Part shown: positions 46,261 to 55,965 of the stretch, one piece after another
Layout of the letters: the number at the start of each line of letters is the position of its first letter
Position numbering within the stretch: the stretch's first letter is position 1
Source of the DNA: Siphonodentalium dalli
Taxonomy: Eukaryota; Mollusca; Scaphopoda; Gadilida; Siphonodentaliidae
Assembly (NCBI GenBank): GCA_032622095.1
Contig: CP136063.1
Span: 274,715,426-274,779,425, forward strand
Reading direction: 5' to 3'
DNA: 64,000 bases
The notes under the pieces: generated by a model
Databases searched by the model: none
What the model saw: the letters and a program-made list of their open reading frames with translations, nothing else
Told to the model about the DNA's origin: nothing
Program-made: the position numbers and the translations under genes

Positions 46261-47422
46261 GTTTGGCCAATAATATTAAGACTTTTGCTGTTGCAAAAGT
46301 CTTAACTGTGGAAACATGCCCTGCTAAGTCATGGTATTGTTTGAGTACAGCTTGTCGAATATTTGCGGGAATAAATAGGCGTATATCTGGATCATCATCA
46401 TGATTACTGATGAAATATAGCACATCTTTAATTACTTTATATTTATCTGCTATTTGTCTGGGTGGTTTGGTGAAATTTAATTTTTGAACAATATCTATTG
46501 CTTCGATGTCGCTTTCTTGTTCAAGTTGTATGTCAAACCCCTCTAACTGAATTGCTTCTTGATTTTCAGGTAGAATTTTGTCTATGCGACAATTTGCATA
46601 TTGTTTTGTGTTTAATTTGGATGTGTCAATTATGTCAACATCCATTGGTACTTCTCGTTCAGGGCCGGTCACGTCGGACTGATCTGGCACCTCTGACATA
46701 CCAGTTTGTAACTTTTCCGGTCGTGATAAATAATCTGCAAATATATTCTCTTTGCCGGGTATGTGGATTATCTGTGGCTTGTAGGCAGCTATGCACACAG
46801 CCCAACGTGCGACATTTTTATTGTCCATGGGAGCAGATAACATATGAGTTAATACCTTGTGGTCAGTCTTTATAATTAACGGAGACCCGCTGATATAAAA
46901 TTTAAGTTTCTTTATTGCCCAATAAATAGCAAAGCATTCCCGTTCTAATGTACTCCATGAACGAATTTGAGATTTATTCAGCCGTGCTGAAATAAAATGT
47001 ATAGGATTTTCCGTATTTGATCTTGATATACACGGGTCACCTGGGTCACGTGACTGTGTAATCAATGCTGCAATAGCATGTACGCTGGCATCAGTATACA
47101 TTATGAATGGTTTATTTTTATCTGGATATGCGAGATATGTGGCTTCTGTTAAATCAGATTCATCCGTCCATTCAAATTTTGTGTTTTTCTTTGTTAATTC
47201 TACCAAAGGTCCACAAATTTCACTAAATTTAGGAATAAATTTCCGGAACCACGAGAATGATCCTATAACACTTCTTACTTGTTTCACATTTGTTGGCGGT
47301 GTTAAATTTTGAATTGCTTTCACTTTATTAGCATCTGGTCTAACCCCATGTTGGTCCACGACATGCCCCAAAAATGAACATTCTGTTTTAAAGAATGAAC
47401 ATTTCTTTAACTTTAATTTCAC
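46253..47422 (-). pseudogene. Gypsy copy B RT connection, RNase H and integrase N-terminus
   Basis: 389 codons. FLGHVVDQHGVRP and SVIGSFSWFRKFIPKFS belong to the RT thumb/connection. RNase H follows with MYTDASVHA, LERECFAIYWA, IIKTDHKVLTH and HIPGKENIFADYLSRP, all four acidic positions present. A linker and the HH half of the integrase zinc module (QYHDLAGH) come next, and the frame ends in the shifted VLILLAKHV. Compared with copy A, a short in-frame loss removes part of the WTDE...SDLTEA stretch. Confidence 0.9.
46276..46305. repeat. Perfect 13-bp-arm palindrome at integrase frameshift
   Basis: TTAAGACTTTTGC, TGTT loop, GCAAAAGTCTTAA. The same site in copy A (about 15119-15150) has only the imperfect partner GCAAAACTTAAA. 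The extra GT and the loss of an A in copy B make the arm perfect and shift the pol frame. Confidence 0.95.
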
Positions 47423-47441
47423 ATTAAATTTCCTAAGGCGA

Positions 47442-47732
47442 TCAAATACTTCTTGAAGAAGCCTTAAATGGGACTTTCTTATCCACTGAGTATAACATTA
47501 AATCGTCGACATAAGCGCGACATCCTTTAATCCCCTCCAACACACGATTCATGAGTTGAAGAAATGCGCTAGAACTTCCAATGGCACCGAAGCAGGCGCG
47601 GTTAAACGAAAAATTCCCTCTAAAACAAGTGATAGTTGCCTTACTTCGATCCGCGTGATGTATCGGATTGCAATTATATGCAGAAAAACAATCGAGAACT
47701 GTTATATATTTAACTCCCCTCATTTCGGCCAA
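47442..47732 (-). pseudogene. Gypsy copy B reverse transcriptase palm
   Basis: 97 codons carrying YITVLDCFSAYN (catalytic Asp), TCFRGNFSFNRACFGAIGSSSAF and CRAYVDDLMLYS (the YVDD box). The frame opens upstream of the first ATG, since DLRRLNAITKPTFFPIDQI reads in the same frame. It is lost at both ends: a one-base deletion near 47800 separates it from the preceding pol frame, and another near 47435 from the next. Confidence 0.9.
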
Positions 47733-49249
47733 GATATCCTCGATTTGATCGATTGGGAAGAATGTGGGTTTTGTGATAGCATTAAGTCTGCGAAGGTCGC
47801 TATAAAACGATATGAATCATCCTTTTTTTTTAGAACCATACACGGAAATGACCATTCAGTTGCTGGGGCTGGTGAAATTATTTTTGCTTGTAATAATTCA
47901 TCAATTTTTTCACTAAGAATTTCACGCTTTTTTAATGGGCATCGATAAGGCATTAACCTTATTGGTGGGTGGTCCCCCGTGGGAAACTTCATGGTGACAG
48001 CCGTGGTACATCCTAATTCGGTTAATTTTGTAGCGAAAATATCACTATTATTTCGATTTAGTAGTATTAAATCGTCCCTAAATGAATCGGGAACTTGTAC
48101 ATCATCCAAATTAATCTGTTCTTTTATTTCATTGTTATTCGGATGAGGTGTTTCCACACACCTTACAGCAGACACCCTGCCGACAATACATCCACGTCGC
48201 AAATTAAAATGCTTATCTGTGTAATTGTTTATGAGTACAGGTATACTCTCGCTGTTAGTGCTTGCAGTATATTCGGCTGTCAACCCAGGTTCATTTCCCA
48301 TAAACCCTTCATCTATTGGTTCCACCTGCAGAAATTTCATGGCAAACAATTTATTACCTCCAATTATACGCGCTTTCGTTAATATCGTTGTCTTTGGTGG
48401 AATAACATGGGCAGACTGTATTCTGACCAAGGTTGCAACGTGGATATCTGGTATAAGAGGAATGATTGTTCCGCGAATCTTCATTATTTGGTGGTCGAAG
48501 TATAGTCGGGCGCCGTTTCCACTGAGAAAATCTCTGCCGATCAATAAAGATCGATGCATGTTTGAGCAAACATAGAATTTATGTGAGACCTTTAATTTAT
48601 TGATGTGGAAATTTAATATGATGAAACCTTTTATGGTTAATGCATCCCCACTTGCAGATGTTGCATGAAACTGCGTTTCTTGCATTTGCGGTTTATATTT
48701 TAAATTGTTATAAAATTTTAATGAACATAAACTGATATCGGCTCCACTATCCAGAATGGCTCGATATTTTTGTGTGCCTATTGTAATCAATATCGATGAT
48801 GCCACTTGTGCATTTATTCCTTTCATTAACTTTGAATTATTTTGATATTCCGGAATTGATAAATTTGATTTAATATTTTTCTGGTGTTGTATTAATTTTT
48901 CCTTTTGCTGTTCTTGATTATGCGCATGTTTATTGAAGGGAACAATTTTGTTTAATGTTCTGCCGACTCTATTGGAATATTTGATCTGTTTATTTACGGT
49001 GTTTTTCACATTAATTGTGGGGTTTTTATTTGTAGAAGTTGAACATAACTGTCGTCCATTATTATTTACATATTGTTTATACTTTGATGGAGCATTAGAC
49101 TGTTTCTTATTATTTTTATCTTTTATATTATTCCATCCAGATGCCCCTCTCTGAATGGAATATTTTAGTTTAAATAATATTTGTTCATCTCGGCTAATCG
49201 TCTGCGACACCATTGAATACCGTGACCAGGAATCGAACAATATTGGCAT
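47720..49249 (-). pseudogene. Gypsy copy B pol N-terminal part: linker, protease, RT entry
   Basis: 509 codons in the -1 frame relative to gag. A Lys/Asn-rich linker is followed by a retropepsin (ILDSGADISLC, flap region, HRSLLIGRDFL) and a connector ending DDVQVPDSFRDDL. RT entry follows with LMPYRCPLKKRE and SFPCMVLKKKDDSYRF. After SYRFIA the reading is out of frame (TFADLMLSQN). The overlap with gag (49165-49249) suggests pol was expressed by -1 frameshifting. Confidence 0.9.
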
Positions 49250-49758
49250 ATTAATCTATATGGTTTCGCTTGCGGATTGAACACAGAATTTCGTGATTGT
49301 CGTATATGTTGAACATAAGGCCAACTTCGCGTGTTATCATATCTATTTTGTTTAGAATATGATCCATTCCGTGGGCGCTGATTATTATTCGAATAACATG
49401 AGCTAAATGAATTTCTACCCTGTAAATACCTTGGCCATCGTCTTTCTGGTGTGGCGGGCGCATTAAATTTATTACCAGTGTTCCGTCCATGAAATTTATT
49501 GCCTTCCATACTAGAATAATTATGATCACGAAATGATCGATAATTACGATCAGTATTCTTATTATTCTGGCTATAATAAGACTGTAATCGGTGTTGAATA
49601 GTATATTCTCTTAAAGCGAGATCAGTTGCTTGATTTAAGGTCTGTGGATCTTCTCGCAAAAGTTTATCTCTCAATAATTTACTCTTTAATCCTGTGATGA
49701 ATTGTTCACACATATATAATTGGGCGACTTTTTGTCGAATAGTTACTAGCCCATACAC
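49165..49758 (-). pseudogene. Gypsy copy B gag, C-terminal part with CCHC knuckle
   Basis: 198 codons. YMCEQFITGLKSKLLRDKLL matches the second half of a retrotransposon gag capsid domain. A basic Arg/Asn/Tyr-rich nucleocapsid-like stretch follows, then one zinc knuckle CQYCSIPGHGIQWC (C-x2-C-x4-H-x4-C) that binds element RNA, ending EMNKYYLN. It is joined to the N-terminal frame by a one-base loss in a T-run at about 49790. Copy A has lost this whole part. Confidence 0.9.
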
Positions 49759-49766
49759 ATCGATCG

Positions 49767-50459
49767 CTAATGATCGTAATCTATCCGAAAAACTTGTATA
49801 GATTCCTCTGGTGTTTGCTTTGCTGCTTGAAAATTAAGGAACGCATCTCTTTTATCTTTTGCTTCGCTATATCGAACTTTTAATTCCTGCTTGATTTCTG
49901 CCCATGTACTTCTGATCACACCATCGGCATTTATGCGTTCTTGTGTGAACTGAGTTAAAAATTCGAAAACTGAACCTCTGCTGGTCTGCAGAGCAAATTT
50001 AATTAATGTTTGATCAGTCGCATCAATTGCTTGGCCATAACGATATAATTCGTTGGTCCATTCAAGAAAAGATTTAGGGTCTCCCGAAAAAGGGGTGATA
50101 ACATGTGTCACACCAGTTGCCATTTGAATTGCTGACGGAATGCGTGTGGCGTCCAACTGTTGGTCTATTGCACTATTAAAATGACACAATTGTGTGGAAA
50201 TGCGATCTAGTACGACGCTTTCATTTGCGTTTCGTACCTCGTGATTTTCATGGGTTTCATGCAAAATAGATTGCATTCGCTCTATCTCTCCATCGATTTG
50301 GGCGCTACTATAATTAACGTCATCCGAAAAGGAAGGACAGGAAAGGTGACTTTGTGTCATATTCATCTTGATTTTAATTACTAAAGTAATTGGGAATAGA
50401 AAAGGAAAAATTGCGGGTATATAAGAAATTAATAATTCGAGTTGGGTTGGCACATGCAC
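49767..50459 (-). pseudogene. Gypsy copy B gag, N-terminal part
   Basis: The likely start is the ATG at 50366 (MNMTQSHL), since the upstream 31 codons fall in the leader just after the primer-binding site. An N-terminal helical, acidic segment (SSAQIDGEIERMQSILHE) precedes the capsid with ITPFSGDPKSFLEWTNELYRYG and the PEESIQVF end. The frame is lost at IQVF by an indel in TTTTT and continues in 49165-49758. Confidence 0.88.
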
Positions 50460-50590
50460 ATTGTGACATTACAGAATTGCTCTAGAACATAGTGCGGGTA
50501 TTGTGTATATTTAATTTGAAATTATTAGATAAAAAGAAACGTCCTGGTTGGTATAGTAAGTACTCACGTATGAACGAAAACACATGTTCT

Positions 50591-50612
50591 GGTTCCAAGC
50601 TCACGAGCACCA
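50591..50612 (-). promoter_or_regulatory. Primer-binding site, copy B
   Basis: On the element strand TGGTGCTCGTGAGCTTGGA begins one base after the 5' LTR end. TGG is the complement of a tRNA CCA end, so a tRNA ending GAGCACCA would prime first-strand synthesis. I could not assign the tRNA. Confidence 0.8.
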
Positions 50613-50613
50613 T

Positions 50614-51141
50614 TGTCCCGGTGTCTAGGGTTTAGATGTTGAATTGGCCGTGTCGGGAACATTGATAACAATAACTAGTTCATAGATCTTCATACTTTAT
50701 ATATGTATAAGTCTTTTTCGATAAGCACAGTACATAGGCGGAAGAACAGAGGTATTGGTATATTAGCAAGGTTGTCGGATAAGTGAGTCTCCCGCTTCAG
50801 AGCACGGGTAGTTATTCCAACCTCTGGTGTATCATGCCTCTAAATAAGGTCCGAGATACATGATACACTTGGATATGACGTGTATTACTATACTGTCTTA
50901 TAGAATGATACTGGCTTTATCCACCCTAACTTATACAATGGTTGCTACCAGTCATAACCACTTAAGAATGTGATCGTGTTAATTATGCGTGTGTGTTTCT
51001 ACACTATATAATCTGTCTTCTATGTATTGTGCTTATCTATACAATTAACCCTTGCAGTTACAATCACTGGGGAAAGGAAGTTTATCCTAGATTCCAGGAA
51101 CACATATAACAACACATAACTATCGTATGTACTATCGGACA
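50614..51141 (-). repeat. 5' LTR of Gypsy copy B
   Basis: 528 bp, near-identical partner of 41940-42466. On the element strand it starts TGTCCGATAGTACATACG. A TATATAAAGT motif (near 50696-50705, element strand) may serve as the TATA box of U3/R. Confidence 0.97.
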
Positions 51142-51145
51142 ACAT
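51142..51145. repeat. Target-site duplication ACAT, right
   Basis: ACAT directly after the LTR end GGACA; partner of 41936-41939. Confidence 0.85.
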
Positions 51146-51500
51146 GCTACTTTTGATTTTATTGAACTAAATGGAATTTTATTAACAATTCCACTGTAAC
51201 TGTAATGTCTACATAACAATGGTTTTGACACATGAACTATCATTATTGAAGCGTTATAAATAATGCAATTACATGCAAGTGCAAACTCTATTTATGCATA
51301 TGTACACTTGTTGATGACAGTTGTTTTACATATTTGTATGTTATTTCACATGAACATACTCCAAATGCATTGAGTCCCCATCGCTATATATATATACATT
51401 ACAGGGTATAACATGTAATTCGTTATCATGTTTAGTGATATCATGCATTTTCGGAACTGCTTGGCTGTGACTCTTGCAAGCTTTACAGTTGAAATCATTC
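51146..51500. other. No gene recognised
   Basis: AT-rich flank of the Gypsy insertion with a short TATATATATACAT run at about 51385. Confidence 0.45.
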
Positions 51501-51589
51501 CTTTAACCATTTTATGACTGGAGCTTCCTGAAATATTGCGAAAACACTGGACCCATGCATTCAATATCCTGTGGCAGTGCATTATCCTA

Positions 51590-51875
51590 TATGTGCGAGT
51601 CTGCCATAGGGAGAATCGCATATATTAGAGAATACATTGGTCGAACGATATTTATCTTGACCGTGTAAGCCATTACATTGTCATTATATGCGAGTCTCCA
51701 TACGCGAAACTCGCATTTATAAGAGCTTGCACTGGCAAAGAATCTTTGACGATGCATCAGCACAGCTCCTGCCATTAACCCTTTCGTGTGCCAGTGCATT
51801 CTCTTATATATCTCCCATAGGAATCCTCGCATATATAAGATAATACTATGGCTTACACAGTCAAGGTAAATAGTG
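51590..51875. repeat. Foldback made of three ~52-bp hairpin units
   Basis: ATATGCGAGTCTCCATACGCGAAACTCGCATTTATAAGAG (about 51688-51726) is itself a hairpin. A similar unit lies at 51591-51645 in the same orientation, and one in reverse at about 51780-51845. Arms extend to CTTGACCGTGTAAGCCAT (51657) and its inverted partner ATGGCTTACACAGTCAAGG (51848-51866). No ORF, no match to known RNA families by eye. Confidence 0.75.
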
Positions 51876-52199
51876 TCACGCCAATGCTTTCTCGTATGGC
51901 ACAAGTTATTACTAACTTAATGACGCCCCTTTCCAACAAACAATTAACAATTAACAAAAGTGTTAGGCTTCCTGCATACATTACATATAATATAGAGGTA
52001 TACAAAGAACACTTGTATGATATATAAATTAAGATACATTGTGGATACACATTAAGACGTCAAAGGGTATATGTGTTGTTTGCGTCAATATGGGTGAGAT
52101 GAGAAGTGAACCGTCGATCGATGATGTGATATTTGTTTTCCAAATATATGTACTATTATTCGCTCGTTTTTATATAGTATTAATCATCAAATCGGTGTG

Positions 52200-53108
52200 T
52201 TTCCATAATATACTTTTGAGCAGCAATGAATAACTTTAAGTATATTTGCTCAGTATCATGGGTGGAACCGAATAGTATATTTCCAATGGTCAGATGTAGA
52301 ATACCCAGTCTAGATATACTATCGAGGAGTTTTAGTCTTTCGTAAATAAAGTAAGGGCATTCGAAAAAAAGTGGTATGCCGTTTCCTCGGGTGCACCACA
52401 ACAACAATTCGGCGAATCGGCAATATGATTAATATGTTTATCAAAATTAAGATTACTACAGTTGTGTCGCAGTTTAACGTGTAGTATGTTCAACTCTCGG
52501 CTTCTGACGAGGTAGAAGGGATGAGGTTCCGGTATAACATTCATCGCGAATAGTTTTTGTGCTATAGTCTCTTTGTCTATATTCTTCTTGATGTCTTTAT
52601 TTTCACTCTTCGTGATGTCATCAAGAAATTTGTTCCACTTGATAAGCATAGAAGGAAAGAATGACTTGTTATAATATTCAGTCTTTCGAGATAAAGAGTT
52701 AAATCGGTAGGGATATTGGGAAGGGTAATTAGTGTTGTCACCGTAGCGAGCAGGTAATATATCTGTCAAATATTTCGGAGCATTTCCAGCTTGGATTCGG
52801 TTGAACATTTTTAATTTATGATATTTTCTTCGATCTTGCAATGATTGCCAACCCAATTATATAAATAGTCTATGTGTGGGACACGAGCGAGTTAAGCCCG
52901 ATATAATTCGAGCCGCTTCTATCTGCATTTTGTCTAGAGTATTTAGAAGAGAATATGGGGCACAGTCCCAGATAATACCTCCATATTCCATGAGAGGAAG
53001 AATACGTACATTAAATTTAGGGATTTGCGACTTAGTTTATATCTCATTCTTCTAAGCATTGATAATCGACCAGAAACACGATTTACTATTTCATTTATTT
53101 GTATATCC
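52200..53108 (-). pseudogene. LINE ORF2 C-terminal region
   Basis: Two frames on the minus strand. 53108-52860 reads an EIVNRVSGRLSMLRRMRYKL segment, then VRILPLMEYGGIIWDC and QIEAARIISGLTRSCPTHR. 52856-52332 reads GWQSLQDRRKYHKLKMFNRI, RTEYYNKSFFPSMLIKWNKF-like text and the terminal LNILHVKLRHNCSN with CCCGAPEETAYHFF. This is the post-RT domain with a Cys-rich tail, contiguous in order but frameshifted at about 52858. Confidence 0.78.
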
Positions 53109-53111
53109 CAC

Positions 53112-54310
53112 CAGGGTTGGGGTTATCGTAATCAGTAATCGTAATCGAAGTAATCGATTACAAAATTTGGAGTAACCGTCTGTAATCAGTAATCATGACA
53201 TTTTTTTACTAGAAGTAATCGTAATCATAATTGATTACATTCAAATGTACCTGTAATCATGATTACATTTTGATTACTTTTTGATTACTTTTACTAAAAT
53301 ATCCATATGGATGGCTATTGGATACTCATAGTCTCATACTGTAGTACTGTGGAGTGTACACAGATACAAACAACATATCAGAAAGTTAGTACAATTGTTT
53401 CATGTGTGTTATTAGTGCTACACTGTATACATTCTGGCAGTGGACACAGATAACACACAATTGCTGAAATGTTGAATACAGCTTGTATGGCAATAAACGT
53501 ATGATACAGACAATGAAATGTTCTAATAAGAATAAAATAGGCTAGTCAACGTCAATAAGGATTAAATATTTTTGGGAATGATGTAGACAATGACTGTAGA
53601 GTCACACTAGTACATTAGGGCTAATTAACTGAACAAAGAAGGTATGATGTACATCGGTAGACCTAATTAGCTGGTTTGTCATTTACTGCAATCATGGCGT
53701 TAAGCCTCATTTAATCATAATCAGGATATCAACTATATGGATGATCATCAAATAAATCTTAGTGTTATTTTCATGGCTGGGTATTAAATCTAAAAGAACA
53801 TGCAAATAATTTATAATTGTTTCCAATGATAACTTCATAAATAGTATGCGTTAGTTTCAATGCATGTAAGAAAATTAAAAAATATATTAAAAATATATTT
53901 ACATAAATAAATATACATAAACCATAATATATTCCCAACAAGTTGTGGACAACTTCATGGTGAAACCTCACCAATACATGTAAATGTAAAAAGTCTATGT
54001 GTTTATTGCTTGCTTCTCTATATTGTTTCAGTCGTTTCTTGTTTCCATTTTATGTAGTGATGTTTTTATTTAATCAAATTTGATATTTAAATTTGATTTA
54101 TTTCATTATTTATTCCTATGCGATCATAATGGTTGGAAACTAACAATTGTAATCATATGTAATCAAAAACTAATCGATTACATTTACTAAAGTAATTGTA
54201 ATCGTAATCGATTACATTGGGGAAAAAGTAATCAGTAATCGTAATCGTAATCATGTAAATCAAAAGTAATTGTAATCGTAATCGATTACATTGGCATGTA
54301 ATCGCCCCAA
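53112..54310. mobile_element. hAT-like non-autonomous element inside the LINE
   Basis: Begins CAGGGTTGGGGTTATCG, a typical hAT-type terminus, and ends CATGTAATCGCCCCAA, whose reverse begins TTGGGGCGATTAC. Both subterminal regions (53130-53290 and 54150-54305) are dense in GTAATCGTAATCGATTAC words; the centre is AT-rich and non-coding. The extreme right terminus (expected CCCTG) seems lost and the 8-bp target duplication is not visible. Confidence 0.7.
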
Positions 54311-54347
54311 TTTGATTGAAAGTTTAGACCGAGGTGTTTTTGAGAAT

Positions 54348-55135
54348 CTATTTCCTCAAGTTGAGTGTCACCAAAAAGAATTGGCTGCAATGTTGGGGAT
54401 TCTTTTTGAGTTTTTCCATGTCATTGTTGACTTTTGTAACAAGACGGGTCGGGTCTGTTTCAGCTATAGTGATACAAGTATCATCAACATAGAGTCTAGT
54501 CAAGGATTCTAAATTCTGATGGATATCATTAACGTATATGTGGAATGAAAAAGGGCCAATCACAGAGCTCTGGGGGACTCCTGATGAAAGTGTTATGACA
54601 TGGGATGCAGTATTATTCAAAATTACCCTTTGCTCTCTGGCTGTTAGATAGCTCTGGAGCCAAGTTAGGAGATCACCGGTAACCCCATACCTCATAAGTT
54701 TGAGAAGAATACCTTTGTGCCAAACTCTCTCGAAGGCTTTAGAAACATCACAAAATACAGCACAAGTATGTAAATGTCCTTCGAGAGAGCAGCATATGTC
54801 ATGGTGTAATTCTAATAATGAAAATGTAGTGCTGTGACCAGGAAGGACGCCAGATTGATGCTTATATATCAGGTGATTGGTTTCAAAATGTTGAGTTAAA
54901 GTTTTCAAGACTAATTTTTCAAGAATGTTCCCAACACAACACAAAAGGGATATTGGGCGGTAATTACTGGAATCAGAATGATCACCTTTTTGAAGATTGG
55001 AATTACATTTGCTTGTTTCCATGTCGTGGGGAATGTGCAAGCATCAATATATTTTTTGTAAATGATGTAAAGAGGTTCCACAATGACATCAGCAGTCTCC
55101 TTTAACATCATGGCGCTTATTTCCATCATGTCCAT
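54348..55135 (-). pseudogene. LINE reverse transcriptase
   Basis: Two overlapping frames. 55135-54911 holds the pre-RT block (FPTTWKQANVIPIFKK). 55040-54348 holds NYRPISLLCCVGNILEKLV, QSGVLPGHSTTFSLLELHHD, VFCDVSKAFERVWHKGILLK (catalytic Asp), SSGVPQSSVIGPFSFHIYVN (GVPQGS block with G to S) and LTRLYVDDTCI (YVDD). The frameshift is at about 54960. The second half runs out at the hAT-like insertion. The copy is inactive. Confidence 0.88.
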
Positions 55136-55464
55136 GGGCTTTATTTATTTTGAGAGACCTGATTTCTTCAAAAATTAGTTTTTTCTCAATAGACACCAAT
55201 GATATGGTACTGTCACACTGTGTATACAAATCAGGAAAAGAGGACGGTTCGTTGTCGATTTTCTCATTATTTATGAAAGTATTGTTGATTATGATGGCTT
55301 TTTCTGTATCGTTAATTTATAACGGATGGTTGGTCAGTGCTGGAGCTAATGTCTTTGTCATACAGGGGAGGAATAATAGAACATTTGTTTTTCCCCATCA
55401 AATTACTGGCTACTTTCCAGAAAATATTCGGAGAGTTTGACCTTTCGATATTGATTTGTAGGTT
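55136..55464 (-). other. ORF2 linker between endonuclease and RT, badly decayed
   Basis: Lies between the endonuclease tail and the RT; only scattered protein-like reading survives. The plus-strand frames here (55150-55440) are shadows. Confidence 0.5.
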
Positions 55465-55959
55465 TTATTCAAAGGAACGCGTTGCGTATTTTATCATGTT
55501 GTTAACTTTGTTTCTGATTTTCTTAAAATTATCAAGATCTGAACGTTTCTGACTTTTAATAAAAGTTTTCCTGGCGCGATCCCTACGACGTACATCTCTC
55601 CTGATATTAGAATTGAACCATATTTTATCGTTAGGCCTAATTGATACCTCAGTGGTCGGAATAGTTTTTTTTATTATATCCATGAATATTTCAGTGAAAG
55701 TTTTGGCAGCATCGTCAATGGAGAGTGGCTGCAATAGGTCGTTCCACTCAACGGTCTGGATCAATTTACGGGCCTCATCAAAATGACCATTTTTATAATT
55801 CCAAACCTTTCGCTTGAATAAAGTATTTATTTCAAAATCAAATGATAAAACTGCATAAACCCCGACGTGATCAGAAATAGACAAGTCAATTGTATCAGCA
55901 TCATGACAAACAAAATTATCGCTGACCAATATTCGAGGTTCCGCATGCGAGACTAGCAT
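55465..55959 (-). pseudogene. LINE ORF2 endonuclease C-terminus and linker
   Basis: 165 codons beginning inside the endonuclease, with DLSISDHVGVYAVLSF containing the catalytic SDH motif. The helical linker typical before the RT follows: WNYKNGHFDEARKLIQTVEW and IWFNSNIRRDVRRRDRARK, then YATRSFE. The rest of the endonuclease is absent because the element is 5'-truncated at about 55965. Confidence 0.82.
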
Positions 55960-55965
55960 ATGTAA

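Larger units (their letters stand above)
41940..51141 (-). mobile_element. Ty3/Gypsy LTR retrotransposon, copy B (complete structure)
   Basis: A 9.2 kb element on the minus strand with two LTRs of 527 and 528 bp and TGTCC/GGACA inverted ends. It has a 4-bp ACAT target duplication, a primer-binding site one base inside the 5' LTR and a purine tract before the 3' LTR. Order from its 5' end (right): LTR, gag with CCHC knuckle, protease, RT, RNase H, integrase, a 2.4 kb post-pol region, LTR. I count about five LTR-LTR differences, which indicates recent insertion, yet gag and pol each have frame breaks. Confidence 0.97.
51935..55965 (-). mobile_element. 5'-truncated LINE split by a hAT-like insertion
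   Basis: Minus-strand non-LTR element retaining the C-terminal part of the endonuclease, most of the RT and the ORF2 tail. It is interrupted by 53112-54310. The 3' UTR probably runs to the TTGTTAATTGTTAATTG repeat at about 51938-51955. ORF1 and the endonuclease N-terminus are missing beyond 55965, the usual result of incomplete reverse transcription. Frame breaks occur throughout. The RT style suggests a jockey/CR1/I-like lineage. Confidence 0.8.

Noticed and set aside
55150-55552. Plus-strand ORFs of 96 and 71 codons
   Set aside because: They lie antisense to the LINE ORF2 linker and RT and show no family features.
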